A stretch of 64,000 nucleotides of DNA from contig NZ_CP060784.1 in assembly GCF_014489555.1 (NCBI RefSeq), positions 1,922,001-1,986,000 on the forward strand, written 5' to 3'. This stretch comes from Hymenobacter qilianensis (lineage in GTDB: Bacteria; Bacteroidota; Bacteroidia; Cytophagales; Hymenobacteraceae). The number at the start of each line of letters is the position of its first letter. Position 1 is the first letter of the stretch. The notes beneath the pieces are model-generated. The model searched no databases. It was not told where the DNA came from and worked only from the letters and a program-made list of their open reading frames with translations. Position numbers and translations under genes: made by a program. Positions 52,974 through 61,071 of the stretch are shown here, piece by piece.

Positions 52974-53621
52974 CTATTCGATGAGCCCTTCGCTGACGGC
53001 GAACTTGATGAGGGCGGCGGTGTTTTTGGCCTGGGTTTTCTCGATGATGTTCTGGCGGTGGGTTTCGATGGTGCGCTTGCTGGTAAAGAGCTTGTCGGCA
53101 ATCTCGGCGTTGGTCAGGCCCTCGGCAATGAGGGTGAGCACCTCCAGCTCCCGCTTCGATAGGTCGTTGGCTTTGCGGGTTGCGGTGTCCGGGATCGGGC
53201 CGCTTGCAGTTACCTGCTGAAGCAGATTTAACCCTATCTCGGTGCACAGATACTGCCGGCCCGACGCTACCGTGCGGATGGCGTGGGAAATTTCGGCTAC
53301 GTCGGCATTTTTGAGCACGTACCCGGAGGCGCCGGCATTCAGCATCCGTACCACGTAGTTGGGGTGGTCGAGCATAGAGAGAACAAGCACTTTTACATCC
53401 GGGAAATCACGGCGCAGGTGCGGCATTGCCCCAAAACCGTCCATAACGGGCATATTCACATCCATCAGCACTACGTCGCAGGGAGTGGTGGCCAGCTTAT
53501 CCAGCAGCTCCTGACCATTGTTGGCCTCAGCCGTAATTTCCAATCCAGCATCTTCGGTAAGCAGCGCACGAATACCATCACGAATGATAGCGTGGTCGTC
53601 GGCCAGAATTAATCTAATCAT
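52974..53621 (-). CDS. NarL/FixJ-type response regulator 1
   Basis: 215 residues. Receiver domain with acidic pair ADD, phosphoacceptor Asp54 (VVLMDVNMP), Ser/Thr in LVLSMLDH and Lys in GYVLKNAD; C-terminal LuxR-type HTH (SKRELEVLTLIAEGLTNAEI...TIETHRQNI). No histidine kinase is adjacent. Its HTH DNA is almost identical, in inverted orientation, to that of the second regulator at 54245. Confidence 0.92.
   Translation of the reverse strand: MIRLILADDHAIIRDGIRALLTEDAGLEITAEANNGQELLDKLATTPCDVVLMDVNMPVMDGFGAMPHLRRDFPDVKVLVLSMLDHPNYVVRMLNAGASGYVLKNADVAEISHAIRTVASGRQYLCTEIGLNLLQQVTASGPIPDTATRKANDLSKRELEVLTLIAEGLTNAEIADKLFTSKRTIETHRQNIIEKTQAKNTAALIKFAVSEGLIE
53005..53162. repeat. Inverted near-identical HTH-coding repeat (left copy)
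   Basis: 158 bases that match the complement of 54703-54860 with two mismatches that I could see. It covers the DNA-binding domain of response regulator 1. Confidence 0.9.
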
Positions 53622-53685
53622 AATACAATAGCATAGTTGGCAAAAAAGGCCAGTGAGGGAGAACTATTCAGGCACAACGTCAACT

Positions 53686-53961
53686 ATGGTAAAATCGGTC
53701 CTTTGCAAAGGAAATGAACTCGATGAACAGGAACTTAAATGTAGCGTTTCAGTTCCAAAAAATGAGGTAGAGGCAGCTACTTATAAAGCAGGGTGGAGCT
53801 CCGAAAATGGCCCCCAATGGCTTGTGCTCCCTTGGGTATTTGCTTACTCACTAATCAGTTTCGGCGTTGTCTTTGGCAGTGCCTTTTTAGCTGGGATGAA
53901 GCGTTTTAAGGCATTAAATGTTTTGGATCATAGGCCGAATAGCCTGCTTATAAGCCCATAA
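53686..53961 (+). CDS. Possible small membrane protein
   Basis: 91 residues from the ATG at 53686. One long hydrophobic stretch (WLVLPWVFAYSLISFGVVFG...) with a basic C-terminal side. No family. It sits in the gap between the two divergent regulators and starts close to regulator 1's start, so it could overlap a promoter; coding potential is weak. Confidence 0.3.
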   Translation: MVKSVLCKGNELDEQELKCSVSVPKNEVEAATYKAGWSSENGPQWLVLPWVFAYSLISFGVVFGSAFLAGMKRFKALNVLDHRPNSLLISP

Positions 53962-54244
53962 AAGCCCCCAGCGGCGAACAAGCCGTATGCGGCCGTGCCC
54001 GCCCCGATTGCTGGGCAAACGGAGCAGGAACAGCCCCAATTATTTATGCGGGTGTATTATGAGCTAATAAGCTGCACTAAACTGATTAGCTTGCGGCAAC
54101 TACAGGCTTTGGCAACCGAAATTGCTTGCTGAAGTTGGGGTGCTTATTTTGTGAAAATTCGCTGCCAACACTTGGCATCAAAGCTCAAACAACAGCGCCT
54201 CATTTCGGTTAATATTCGCACTCCCGTTATTCTATCTACTATTC

Positions 54245-54894
54245 ATGATCCGCATCATTCTTATAGATGATCATGCCATTATCCGCGACGGCATCCGCTC
54301 CCTACTCCGCGAAGAACCCGGATTAGAGGTAGTAGGGGAGGCTGGCAGCGGCGAAGAATTGCTAACTACCTTGGCTACCACCCCTGCGATGTGGTGGTGC
54401 TTGACCTGAACATGCCCGGCACCGATGGCTTTGCCACGATTCCGCAGCTGCGCGAGCAATACCCCGAAGTGCGGATTCTGGTGCTGTCGATGCTGGATAA
54501 TGAGCGCTACGTGGCCCAGGCCATTGGTTTGGGCGCTTCGGGCTACGCTCTAAAGAGTACCGGCCGCGCCGAGCTGCTTTACGCCATCAAGACCGTAGCA
54601 GCGGGGCGGCCTTATCTGTGCACCGTTATTGGGCTGGCACTGCTGCGGAAGATGCACTCGCTGGAGTCGCCTAGTAGTGCTGTTGCTCGAGCTGCCAGCG
54701 GTCTATCGAAGCGGGAGCTGGAGGTGCTCACCCTCATTGCCGAGGGCCTGACCAACGCCGAGATTGCCGACAAGCTCTTCACCAGCAAGCGCACGATCGA
54801 AACCCACCGCCAGAACATCATCGAGAAAACCCAGGCCAAAAACACCGCCGCCCTCATCAAATACGCTGTGAGTCAGGGCATGCTCACTGATTAA
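54245..54894 (+). CDS. NarL/FixJ-type response regulator 2, frameshifted
   Basis: About 216 residues after repair. Starts MIRIILIDDHAIIRDGIRSL. The frame breaks in the C tract 54381-54384; one more C gives TLATTPCDVVVLDLNMP, matching the TTPCDVVLMDVNMP of regulator 1 and restoring the phosphoacceptor. The receiver halves differ at many places, while the HTH is nearly the same DNA as in regulator 1. Confidence 0.88.
54703..54860. repeat. Inverted near-identical HTH-coding repeat (right copy)
   Basis: Partner of 53005-53162, covering the HTH of response regulator 2. Confidence 0.9.
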
Positions 54895-54927
54895 AAAGCC
54901 CCCCAGCGGCAGAATTCAGAACAGAGT

Positions 54928-54968
54928 AAACCGAAAAGACCTTTCCAGCGGAAAGGTCTTTTCGGTTT
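54928..54968. terminator. Bidirectional hairpin terminator
   Basis: AAACCGAAAAGACCTTTCcagcgGAAAGGTCTTTTCGGTTT; perfect 18-base arms, after regulator 2. Confidence 0.88.
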
Positions 54969-55076
54969 GTAAATCTCGAAGAACCACCGATTTGTTGACA
55001 AACACGTCGGGCGCCGGCCCCGCAAAACGCCTTCGTGCCATAGGTGACATCTGATGAGAAAACCTGCAAGGGGTGC

Positions 55077-55820
55077 TTACAGCTTATCCTGCCGGATAAG
55101 GCCCCGATATACCTGCAGCAGCCGCGGCTGCGGCACTCCCAGCCAATAAAGCAGCGTCAGGAATGAAAACACGGCCTGTAGCCGAAAAACGCCGTTCTGC
55201 AGGTATTTGCGGGCAGATGTGGTAACCGTGCCGGGCAGCACCCGAAACAACCCATGCCGCCGCAGCCGCCCCACTATTTCCTGGTCTTCCAGCATGATCA
55301 GGTGCGTGCGGTAGCCCCCGGCTCGCTCAAATACCGCTCGGCGCACAAATAGGCTCTGGTCGCCGAACCGCACGGCATCGACATTGAAGCGCGTAAACCA
55401 GCCGCTCAGCCGCAGAAACCAGTGCGGGTGATTGAAGGCCAGGCGGTAGCAGCCGCTGCTGTAGCCATGCGGCCCCAGCGCGTGCCGGATATCGGCTAGA
55501 AAACCAGGCGGCGGATATGTATCGGCGTGCAGGAAATAAAGAATTTGCCCCCCAGCCGCAGCCGCCCCATAGTTAAGCTGGGCCGCGCGCCCCTTCTGTG
55601 GACAAAGAACCACGCGTGCACCGGCTTGCCGCGCCAGAGCGGCCGTATCATCAGTGCTGTGCCCATCCGCCACAATGATTTCTGCCCCCGCATCCGGCCC
55701 GCACACCGCGCTCAGATACGTGAGCAGCTCTCCTATGCAGTCCGCCTCGTTGAAGGTGGGAATGATAACGCTGATGGTATCCGGAGCAGATGAGCCGTGA
55801 ATCATGGCGGGCCTGGGCAC
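55077..55820 (-). CDS. Glycosyltransferase family 2, TIGR04283-like
   Basis: 247 residues. GT-A fold: ISVIIPTFNEADCIGELL, AEIIVADGHSTDDTAALAR (Asp), KGRAAQLNYGAAAAGGQIL, FLHADTYPPPGFLADI and FGDQSLFVRRAVFERAGGY. The GRA-Q-N-GA and FLHADT forms are those of the TIGR04283 group (associated elsewhere with arsenosugar synthesis). A hydrophobic C-terminal segment may anchor it. The start could also be the ATG six codons in (MIHGSS). Confidence 0.85.
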   Translation of the reverse strand: MPRPAMIHGSSAPDTISVIIPTFNEADCIGELLTYLSAVCGPDAGAEIIVADGHSTDDTAALARQAGARVVLCPQKGRAAQLNYGAAAAGGQILYFLHADTYPPPGFLADIRHALGPHGYSSGCYRLAFNHPHWFLRLSGWFTRFNVDAVRFGDQSLFVRRAVFERAGGYRTHLIMLEDQEIVGRLRRHGLFRVLPGTVTTSARKYLQNGVFRLQAVFSFLTLLYWLGVPQPRLLQVYRGLIRQDKL

Positions 55821-56184
55821 GGTTAGCTGGAAGATTATGCTTTAGAAAATAAGTGCTGAAATATACCTCATGCCTGACACTGGCCCGCTACGCCTACCTG
55901 AAGAGCAACCGGTCTGGTTTATAAGTAACCATGGTTAGGTAACATTTCGTTATAAATAATATTGAAATATTATAAATAAATGGTAGATTCATAAGTGCGT
56001 TGAAAACTTGATCCAAGTGTTTTGGCAGTAATTAATGGTAGCGCCTACTAATTGCACAGGAGGATGTTGGGAGGTAGCAGATAAACATGGGTATTGATTG
56101 CAAGTGATTAGTGAACAGTAGATTAAACGATTTATTTATCTACTCATATTCAACCTGTATTGCCGCCCTATTTGATACTCATTT
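55821..56184. other. A/T-rich intergenic region
   Basis: 364 bases between divergent genes; no gene, repeat or good TAnnTTTG box recognised. Presumed promoter region for the LamG protein. Confidence 0.35.
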
Positions 56185-57903
56185 ATGGCTCCCTTTGTCC
56201 TCTATATCCAGCGAACTATCAAATGCCTGGCGGCTCTCCGCCTCTCATTAGCCCGGCGCTATAAACCAGCACAGATGGTTCTGGGCAGTATTGTACTGCT
56301 CCTGCCTGTTTATACTTCCTCAGCTCAAAACCTCTCGGGCTCAGGCAATAAGCTGGCCTTTAATGGCCTGAATACCTACATAAATTGTGGGACCAGCAAC
56401 CGCGGCATCACCCAGCGCGTGACGGTGGAAGCCTGGATTCGCACCACTAGCAGCGGCAATCAGTGGGTTGCCAGCAAATACCTGAATTCCTTGACAGAAA
56501 AGAAAGGCTTTCACCTGTATATAAGTAATGGCCAGCTCTACTTTAATGGGTACACCAGCGGGGGAATATCGGTATCGTCGGGGGCCTCGGGTACGCGGGT
56601 CAATGATGGTCGTTGGCATCATGTAGCCGGGGTCTGCAATCTGAATACCTGGCAGGTGTATGTAGATGGCGTACTGGAAAACAATGCGACTTATCCGTTC
56701 CTGACGGCAGATTTGGCCACGAGCTCAGCCCTGGCTATTGGCGTATACATCGCTCAATCCGAAAACCTGTTTCAGGGTGATATTGATGAAGTCCGGGTGT
56801 GGCGCACGGCGCTTACTCAGGACCAGATTAGGGCGAATATGTGCCGCAAGGTTTCGCCCGTGCCCGACGAATTAGTGGCCTATTATTCCTTTGATCAAAG
56901 GGCAGGCGCTGTTGCTATTGACAAAGGCAGCGACCCAACCAACGGCAGACTTATCAACTTCAATAACGACGCCTGGCAACCCTCCGGGGCCGCCATCGGT
57001 GATGCCAGCACGTACGCCTACGGCCCTGATCTGGGTGCCACGCGCCTGCGACTGGCAGCAAACAATGGGGACTCGGCTATTGTGACCAACATCACAACCC
57101 AAACGGATGGGGTGCAGCTTTATGCCGTAAATGAAAAGCCAAGCGAAGAACCAACCGAGGGCACTAGCGCCGACGTGTACTTTGGCGTATTTAGCCGGGG
57201 CAATTCCGGTACCTATGACTTCCGGCTTCGTCCGGCCGCTGGCTTGAGCGGCTCCACTATCTACACGCGGCCCGCTAATGATGGTATATGGACAACCACC
57301 GCCGCCGTACCAACGCCCAACTCTCTGCTGCTTGTCCAGCAGCGTTACCGCGCCGAATACATGCAGGCCAATGTGCCGCTGCCGGTGGAGCTGACGGCCT
57401 TCTCCGCTCGTCGTGCCGGCCCCCTGACGGTCGCCCTCACCTGGCAAACGGCCTCGGAGCAGAACAGCGCCGACTTCACCGTGGAGCAAGCCCCTGACGG
57501 CTATACCTTCACCCCACTGGGCAGCGTAGCCGGACAGGGTACCAGCAGCCGGCCCCACGCTTATAAATTCACTGCCTATCCCGCGCCGCATGCAGCCTAC
57601 TACCGGCTGGTACAGCGCGACCTGGATGGTACGCTGGCTTACTCGCCCGTCGTATTTGTTGGGGCGGCCGATGACACTCCCGCCGTGGCTTTGCAGCTCG
57701 TGCCCAACCCGGCCCACGACCAGGTGCGGCTGCCTGAGCTAGGTCCTGAGGCGACGCTTCAACTGGTGGATGGGTTGGGCCGGCTGGTGCGTACGGGTAC
57801 GGGTGCGTTGCTTTCCCTGCGGGGGATAACGCCGGGGCTTTATATACTGCAAGCTGCCACACCTGGTCGGGCCCCACGCACGGCTCGCCTGCTGGTAGAG
57901 TAA
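56185..57903 (+). CDS. LamG-domain T9SS-secreted protein
   Basis: 572 residues from 56185; the ATG at 56275 (MVLGSIVLLLPVYTSSAQ) starts a cleaner signal peptide and may be the true start. A LamG/concanavalin-like jelly roll follows (YINCGTSNRGITQRVTVEAWI, WHHVAGVCNLNTWQVYVDG, IDEVRVWRTALTQDQIRANM), then a linker, a fibronectin-like LTWQTASEQNSADFTVEQ domain and a C-terminal T9SS sorting domain (LQLVPNPAHDQVRL...GLYILQAATPG). Expected to be exposed on the surface or released, and to bind sugars (inference). Confidence 0.87.
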   Translation: MAPFVLYIQRTIKCLAALRLSLARRYKPAQMVLGSIVLLLPVYTSSAQNLSGSGNKLAFNGLNTYINCGTSNRGITQRVTVEAWIRTTSSGNQWVASKYLNSLTEKKGFHLYISNGQLYFNGYTSGGISVSSGASGTRVNDGRWHHVAGVCNLNTWQVYVDGVLENNATYPFLTADLATSSALAIGVYIAQSENLFQGDIDEVRVWRTALTQDQIRANMCRKVSPVPDELVAYYSFDQRAGAVAIDKGSDPTNGRLINFNNDAWQPSGAAIGDASTYAYGPDLGATRLRLAANNGDSAIVTNITTQTDGVQLYAVNEKPSEEPTEGTSADVYFGVFSRGNSGTYDFRLRPAAGLSGSTIYTRPANDGIWTTTAAVPTPNSLLLVQQRYRAEYMQANVPLPVELTAFSARRAGPLTVALTWQTASEQNSADFTVEQAPDGYTFTPLGSVAGQGTSSRPHAYKFTAYPAPHAAYYRLVQRDLDGTLAYSPVVFVGAADDTPAVALQLVPNPAHDQVRLPELGPEATLQLVDGLGRLVRTGTGALLSLRGITPGLYILQAATPGRAPRTARLLVE

Positions 57904-58049
57904 GATTGTAGGCGGTATTCCCTCATTTTCCCGATTGTCTTCACAAAACGAATAATGCTTTCAGGCCAAGGCCGTGCGAGGAAGCGACGCAAGGTCGTCC
58001 GGCAGATTTATTACAAAAGCCTAATCCTCAGCGTTATGATATGAAAAGC

Positions 58050-58085
58050 CAAAACCCGTTTTCTACCTTAGAAAACGGGTTTTTA
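58050..58085. terminator. Hairpin terminator
   Basis: AAAACCCGTTTTCtaccttaGAAAACGGGTTTTT; just past the tRNA-Arg 3' end on the minus strand. Confidence 0.85.
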
Positions 58086-58087
58086 TG

Positions 58088-58159
58088 TGGCCCCGGCGAG
58101 AATCGAACTCACATCTAAAGTTTAGGAAACCCTTATTCTATCCGTTGAACTACGGGGCC
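58088..58159 (-). tRNA. tRNA-Arg(CCT)
   Basis: Minus strand: acceptor GGCCCCG/CGGGGCC, D-arm GTTC/GAAT, anticodon stem AGGGT/ACTTT (two G-T pairs) with loop TTCCTAA, T-arm GTGAG...CTCGC with TTCGATT. The anticodon CCT reads AGG (arginine). A -7-like TACCTTTA lies just upstream on this strand. Confidence 0.9.
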
Positions 58160-58287
58160 AGATGCGCGTGGGGAGTAAAGGTAGCCCCAAACCATCGGCT
58201 CAGCCAAACCCGGCGCCGGGGTGCCTGCGTATAGGCGGCAGGCGCGGCGGGTGTTGCGCCGTTCGTTTTAAGGTTTTTGGGTATAGT

Positions 58288-59468
58288 ATGGGCTTACTGG
58301 AGGATTTGCACGCGTCGCGACGGGCAGCAGGTAGCGGGCGAAAATTGCCCCCCGGTGCCGACGACGATGGGATGCAGCCGGCCCTGCTGTTTATTCCGGA
58401 TATCAGCGGCTTTACGCGCTTCATTGAAGCTTCGGAAAGCCCCCTGGCCCCTTTTCTGATTGCCGACCTGCTCGAAATCCTGATCGAAGCGAATACGCTG
58501 GATATGGAGGTGTCGGAGATTCAGGGTGATGCTATTCTGTTCTATCGGTTGGGGCCGCCGCCGCCGGTGCAGGAGCTGGTGGCGCAGTGTCGCCGCATCT
58601 TCCTCGATTTTCAGAATTACCTCCGCTTGGTGGAGCGCGACAACGCCTCCGAACTAGGCGCTGCGCTGCGCGACAACGATCTGACCCTCAAAATAGTAGT
58701 GCACTATGGCCGGGTGAACGTGGCGCACATTCGGGAATTTACCAAGCTAATGGGCCGCGACGTTATTGTGGTGCATCGCCTGCTCAAGAACAATATCAGC
58801 GGCGGCGAATACCTGCTGCTGTCGGAGGGCTACCTGAAAACGCAGAGCCTTACTGACTTGACGCGTAGCTTTTCCTGGACGCGCCTGCTAGGGGCAAAAC
58901 CAACTACGAATATCTCGGCGACATCAACTACCGCTACGCCCACCTCACGCCCCTGCGCCTGTTGCTCAACGGGCATCACTCGCCCGATGGAGCGCCCAGT
59001 GGCCGCGGCAACTCACTGAAAGTGCGCCACACCGTGCGTGTGCCCGCGGCTTACGCCCTGCGGCTGGTGCGCAATCTGCGCTTGCGCTACAGGTGGCTGG
59101 AAGGCGGCACCGCAGTATACTACGACCTCAGCAAAGCCGACCGCCTGGGTACCAGCTACAAGGTGGATATCAACAAGGGGCAGATCGACTTTCAGACGGT
59201 GCAGAGCTTCCAGGGCGAGGAGCGCATCGAGTACGTGGAGAAAATCTCGCACTTCCGGCTTTTTCCGAATTCCCTGCTATTCTTCTTTATCGAAGCCGTG
59301 GACGAGCGTTCCTGCCTCATTACCCTCGATTTTCGCTACGGCTACGTAGCCAGCCCGCACTCTCTGATTCGCTTCGGCCAACTGCGCCGCGTGCACCGCT
59401 TCTGGGGTCGCTCTCTTCGTAATCTGGTTGCTCTGGGCGAGCGAATGGCTAAGGTGTCAGTAAAATAG
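58288..59468 (+). CDS. DUF2652 protein, class III nucleotide cyclase homologue, frameshifted
   Basis: About 394 residues after repair. The N-terminal half has the class III cyclase fold: Asp38 in LLFIPDISGFTRFIE and Asp81 in EIQGDAILFY match the two metal-binding Asp residues, and IVVHYGRVNV...LMGRDVIVVHRLLKN matches the catalytic helix region, where Arg164 is kept but the usual Asn is Ile160. The C-terminal half (LKVRHTVRVPAAYALRLVRN...) looks like a START/SRPBCC domain. The frame breaks at GGGG 58891-58894; one more G gives LLGGKTNYEYLGDINYRY. Cyclase activity is doubtful without the Asn. Confidence 0.78.
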
Positions 59469-59489
59469 CTATGTTTTTAGGTTCATTAC

Positions 59490-59532
59490 CAACAAAAAAG
59501 CCCCCGATTGAGTCTGGAGGGCTTTTTTGTTG
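59490..59532. terminator. Bidirectional terminator between convergent genes
   Basis: CAACAAAAAAGCCCCCgattgagtctGGAGGGCTTTTTTGTTG. Confidence 0.87.
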
Positions 59533-59550
59533 ATGAATAAAGCATCGGCG

Positions 59551-60777
59551 CTACGCTTTATATAATAGCACAATACCGAATGACAACGCCGTCAGAATCA
59601 GACCCACCATGAAGATGGTGTAGCTGATGCGCAGCAGTCGATATTTACGGCTGAGCACCTCGCCCAGATAGTAAATATCGGTTATCATGTTGGTGTACAT
59701 CAGGTCTTTATCGCGCATCAGCTCGTACATGCCGCCCTGAAAAGCATCGAGGCTGAGCTTGGTGAAGTTGCCGAAAAACAGGATGTTGATGCGGCGGTTG
59801 GTGGCAATGGCCGGGCTTTTCTTCAGCCACTTAAAGGTCGTTACGTCGGGTTGGGCCGAGAGAATAGCCGATACCACCGAGCCCAGCGCCGTGGCTACCA
59901 GCAAGCCCATAGGCACCGTCAGGATAGGATTGCGGGTGAAAGCCGGCCCGATGGACGACGTTTTGGCCCCCAGATAAGTAATCAGGATAGACAGGATAAC
60001 CGCGTTCAGGCTGATCATCATGTTGGCCTTATTATCAGCCATTTGCGAGAGCGACACGTGGTTGTCGTACGTCGTTCGAAACATGGTTTCTACGCCGCGC
60101 TTGCCCTCGGCGAAGTTGCCTTGTACCTCCTCTTTCTTCTTCTTTTCCTTTTTCTCGATCTTCTTGAGACGATCCTTCTGATCCTTAATGTTCTGCTTGT
60201 ATTGCTCGCCGTAGCGCTCCTTGGCCGCTTGCGACCGGAACTTGGACGCCACCAGGAAATCAAGCTGAATTTCTGCCCACTCAGTGTTCGAATAGCTGCG
60301 GCCTAATATGGTTTCCCACTCCGCGCGCATGAGCTCACCGGAAGCGGAAAAGTCTTCCCGACCCAGGCTGCACAGGTCTGCATCTACGAGTATTTGCTGC
60401 ATCTCCGTTTCGCGGGGCTCGTCGCGGTGGGTTGCCCTGATCAGATCCTGAACTACCGCAATGCGGTCGGCGGGGTAGCCCTGCGCCTGTAGCCATTCCC
60501 CGGCCCGCTCCATGCTGCGGTACTCGTGGCCGTCATACGTATCTATATAGCCTGTATCATGAAACCAAGCGGCCAGCTCCAGTGCTTCCTGGTCGCTTTC
60601 GTCCAACTCAGACGCTGCCCCGAGCGCCCGGACCTCCTTTACCGTGAGATTGGTATGTTTGAGGGAATGATAAACAAGCTGCTTAGGCAACTTTTCCTCG
60701 AAAAGTGTCGTGATATAAGCCTTAGCCTGCCGCAGAATTTCTGCTTTAGCCTTTTTTATAACTGGGGTTGTCTCCAT
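59551..60777 (-). CDS. HD domain-PycTM (Pycsar effector-like) membrane protein
   Basis: 408 residues from the ATG at 60775-60777 (a GTG at 60816 would add 13). Residues ~10-140 are an HD phosphohydrolase domain with His37/His41, His73-Asp74 (AAWFHDTGYI), His117 and Asp132/134, so the metal site is complete. A lysine/glutamate coiled coil (~205-225) leads into MFRTTYDNHVSLSQMADNKANMMISLNAVIL, the start of the DUF5706/PycTM-type membrane domain, with membrane helices near 260, 300 and 390. Pycsar effectors of this type respond to cyclic nucleotides. It faces the cyclase homologue tail to tail, 82 bases apart. Confidence 0.82.
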   Translation of the reverse strand: METTPVIKKAKAEILRQAKAYITTLFEEKLPKQLVYHSLKHTNLTVKEVRALGAASELDESDQEALELAAWFHDTGYIDTYDGHEYRSMERAGEWLQAQGYPADRIAVVQDLIRATHRDEPRETEMQQILVDADLCSLGREDFSASGELMRAEWETILGRSYSNTEWAEIQLDFLVASKFRSQAAKERYGEQYKQNIKDQKDRLKKIEKKEKKKKEEVQGNFAEGKRGVETMFRTTYDNHVSLSQMADNKANMMISLNAVILSILITYLGAKTSSIGPAFTRNPILTVPMGLLVATALGSVVSAILSAQPDVTTFKWLKKSPAIATNRRINILFFGNFTKLSLDAFQGGMYELMRDKDLMYTNMITDIYYLGEVLSRKYRLLRISYTIFMVGLILTALSFGIVLLYKA

Positions 60778-61026
60778 GAGGGAAGTTGAGATGCCGGGCT
60801 GACGGGAGGGATGCACCCATAGCTCCTAATTGGCTTAAAACGCGAATTGGTTCCTGAGGTTTTTTGCAATAGCTCAACCGCACAGCGTCTGCCTGCGTAG
60901 GGCATGCCATTGCAGCGTCTCATGATGAGCTAATTCTGTAGTCAGCCACTTGAATTTTAAGTTTACCAATTTTTAATTAAACTTTTAGTAGGTTTTTTTA
61001 ACTTCGGTAAACCTCCGATTACAAGC

Positions 61027-61034
61027 TATTTTTG
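61027..61034 (+). promoter_or_regulatory. -7 promoter box (TATTTTTG)
   Basis: TAnnTTTG, 38 bases before the ATG of the metallophosphoesterase gene, in A/T-rich DNA (the rest of 60778-61071 holds nothing else recognised). Confidence 0.5.
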
Positions 61035-61071
61035 CTTTCAAAATCTTTACAATAGCTGTTTATACTTCCTT

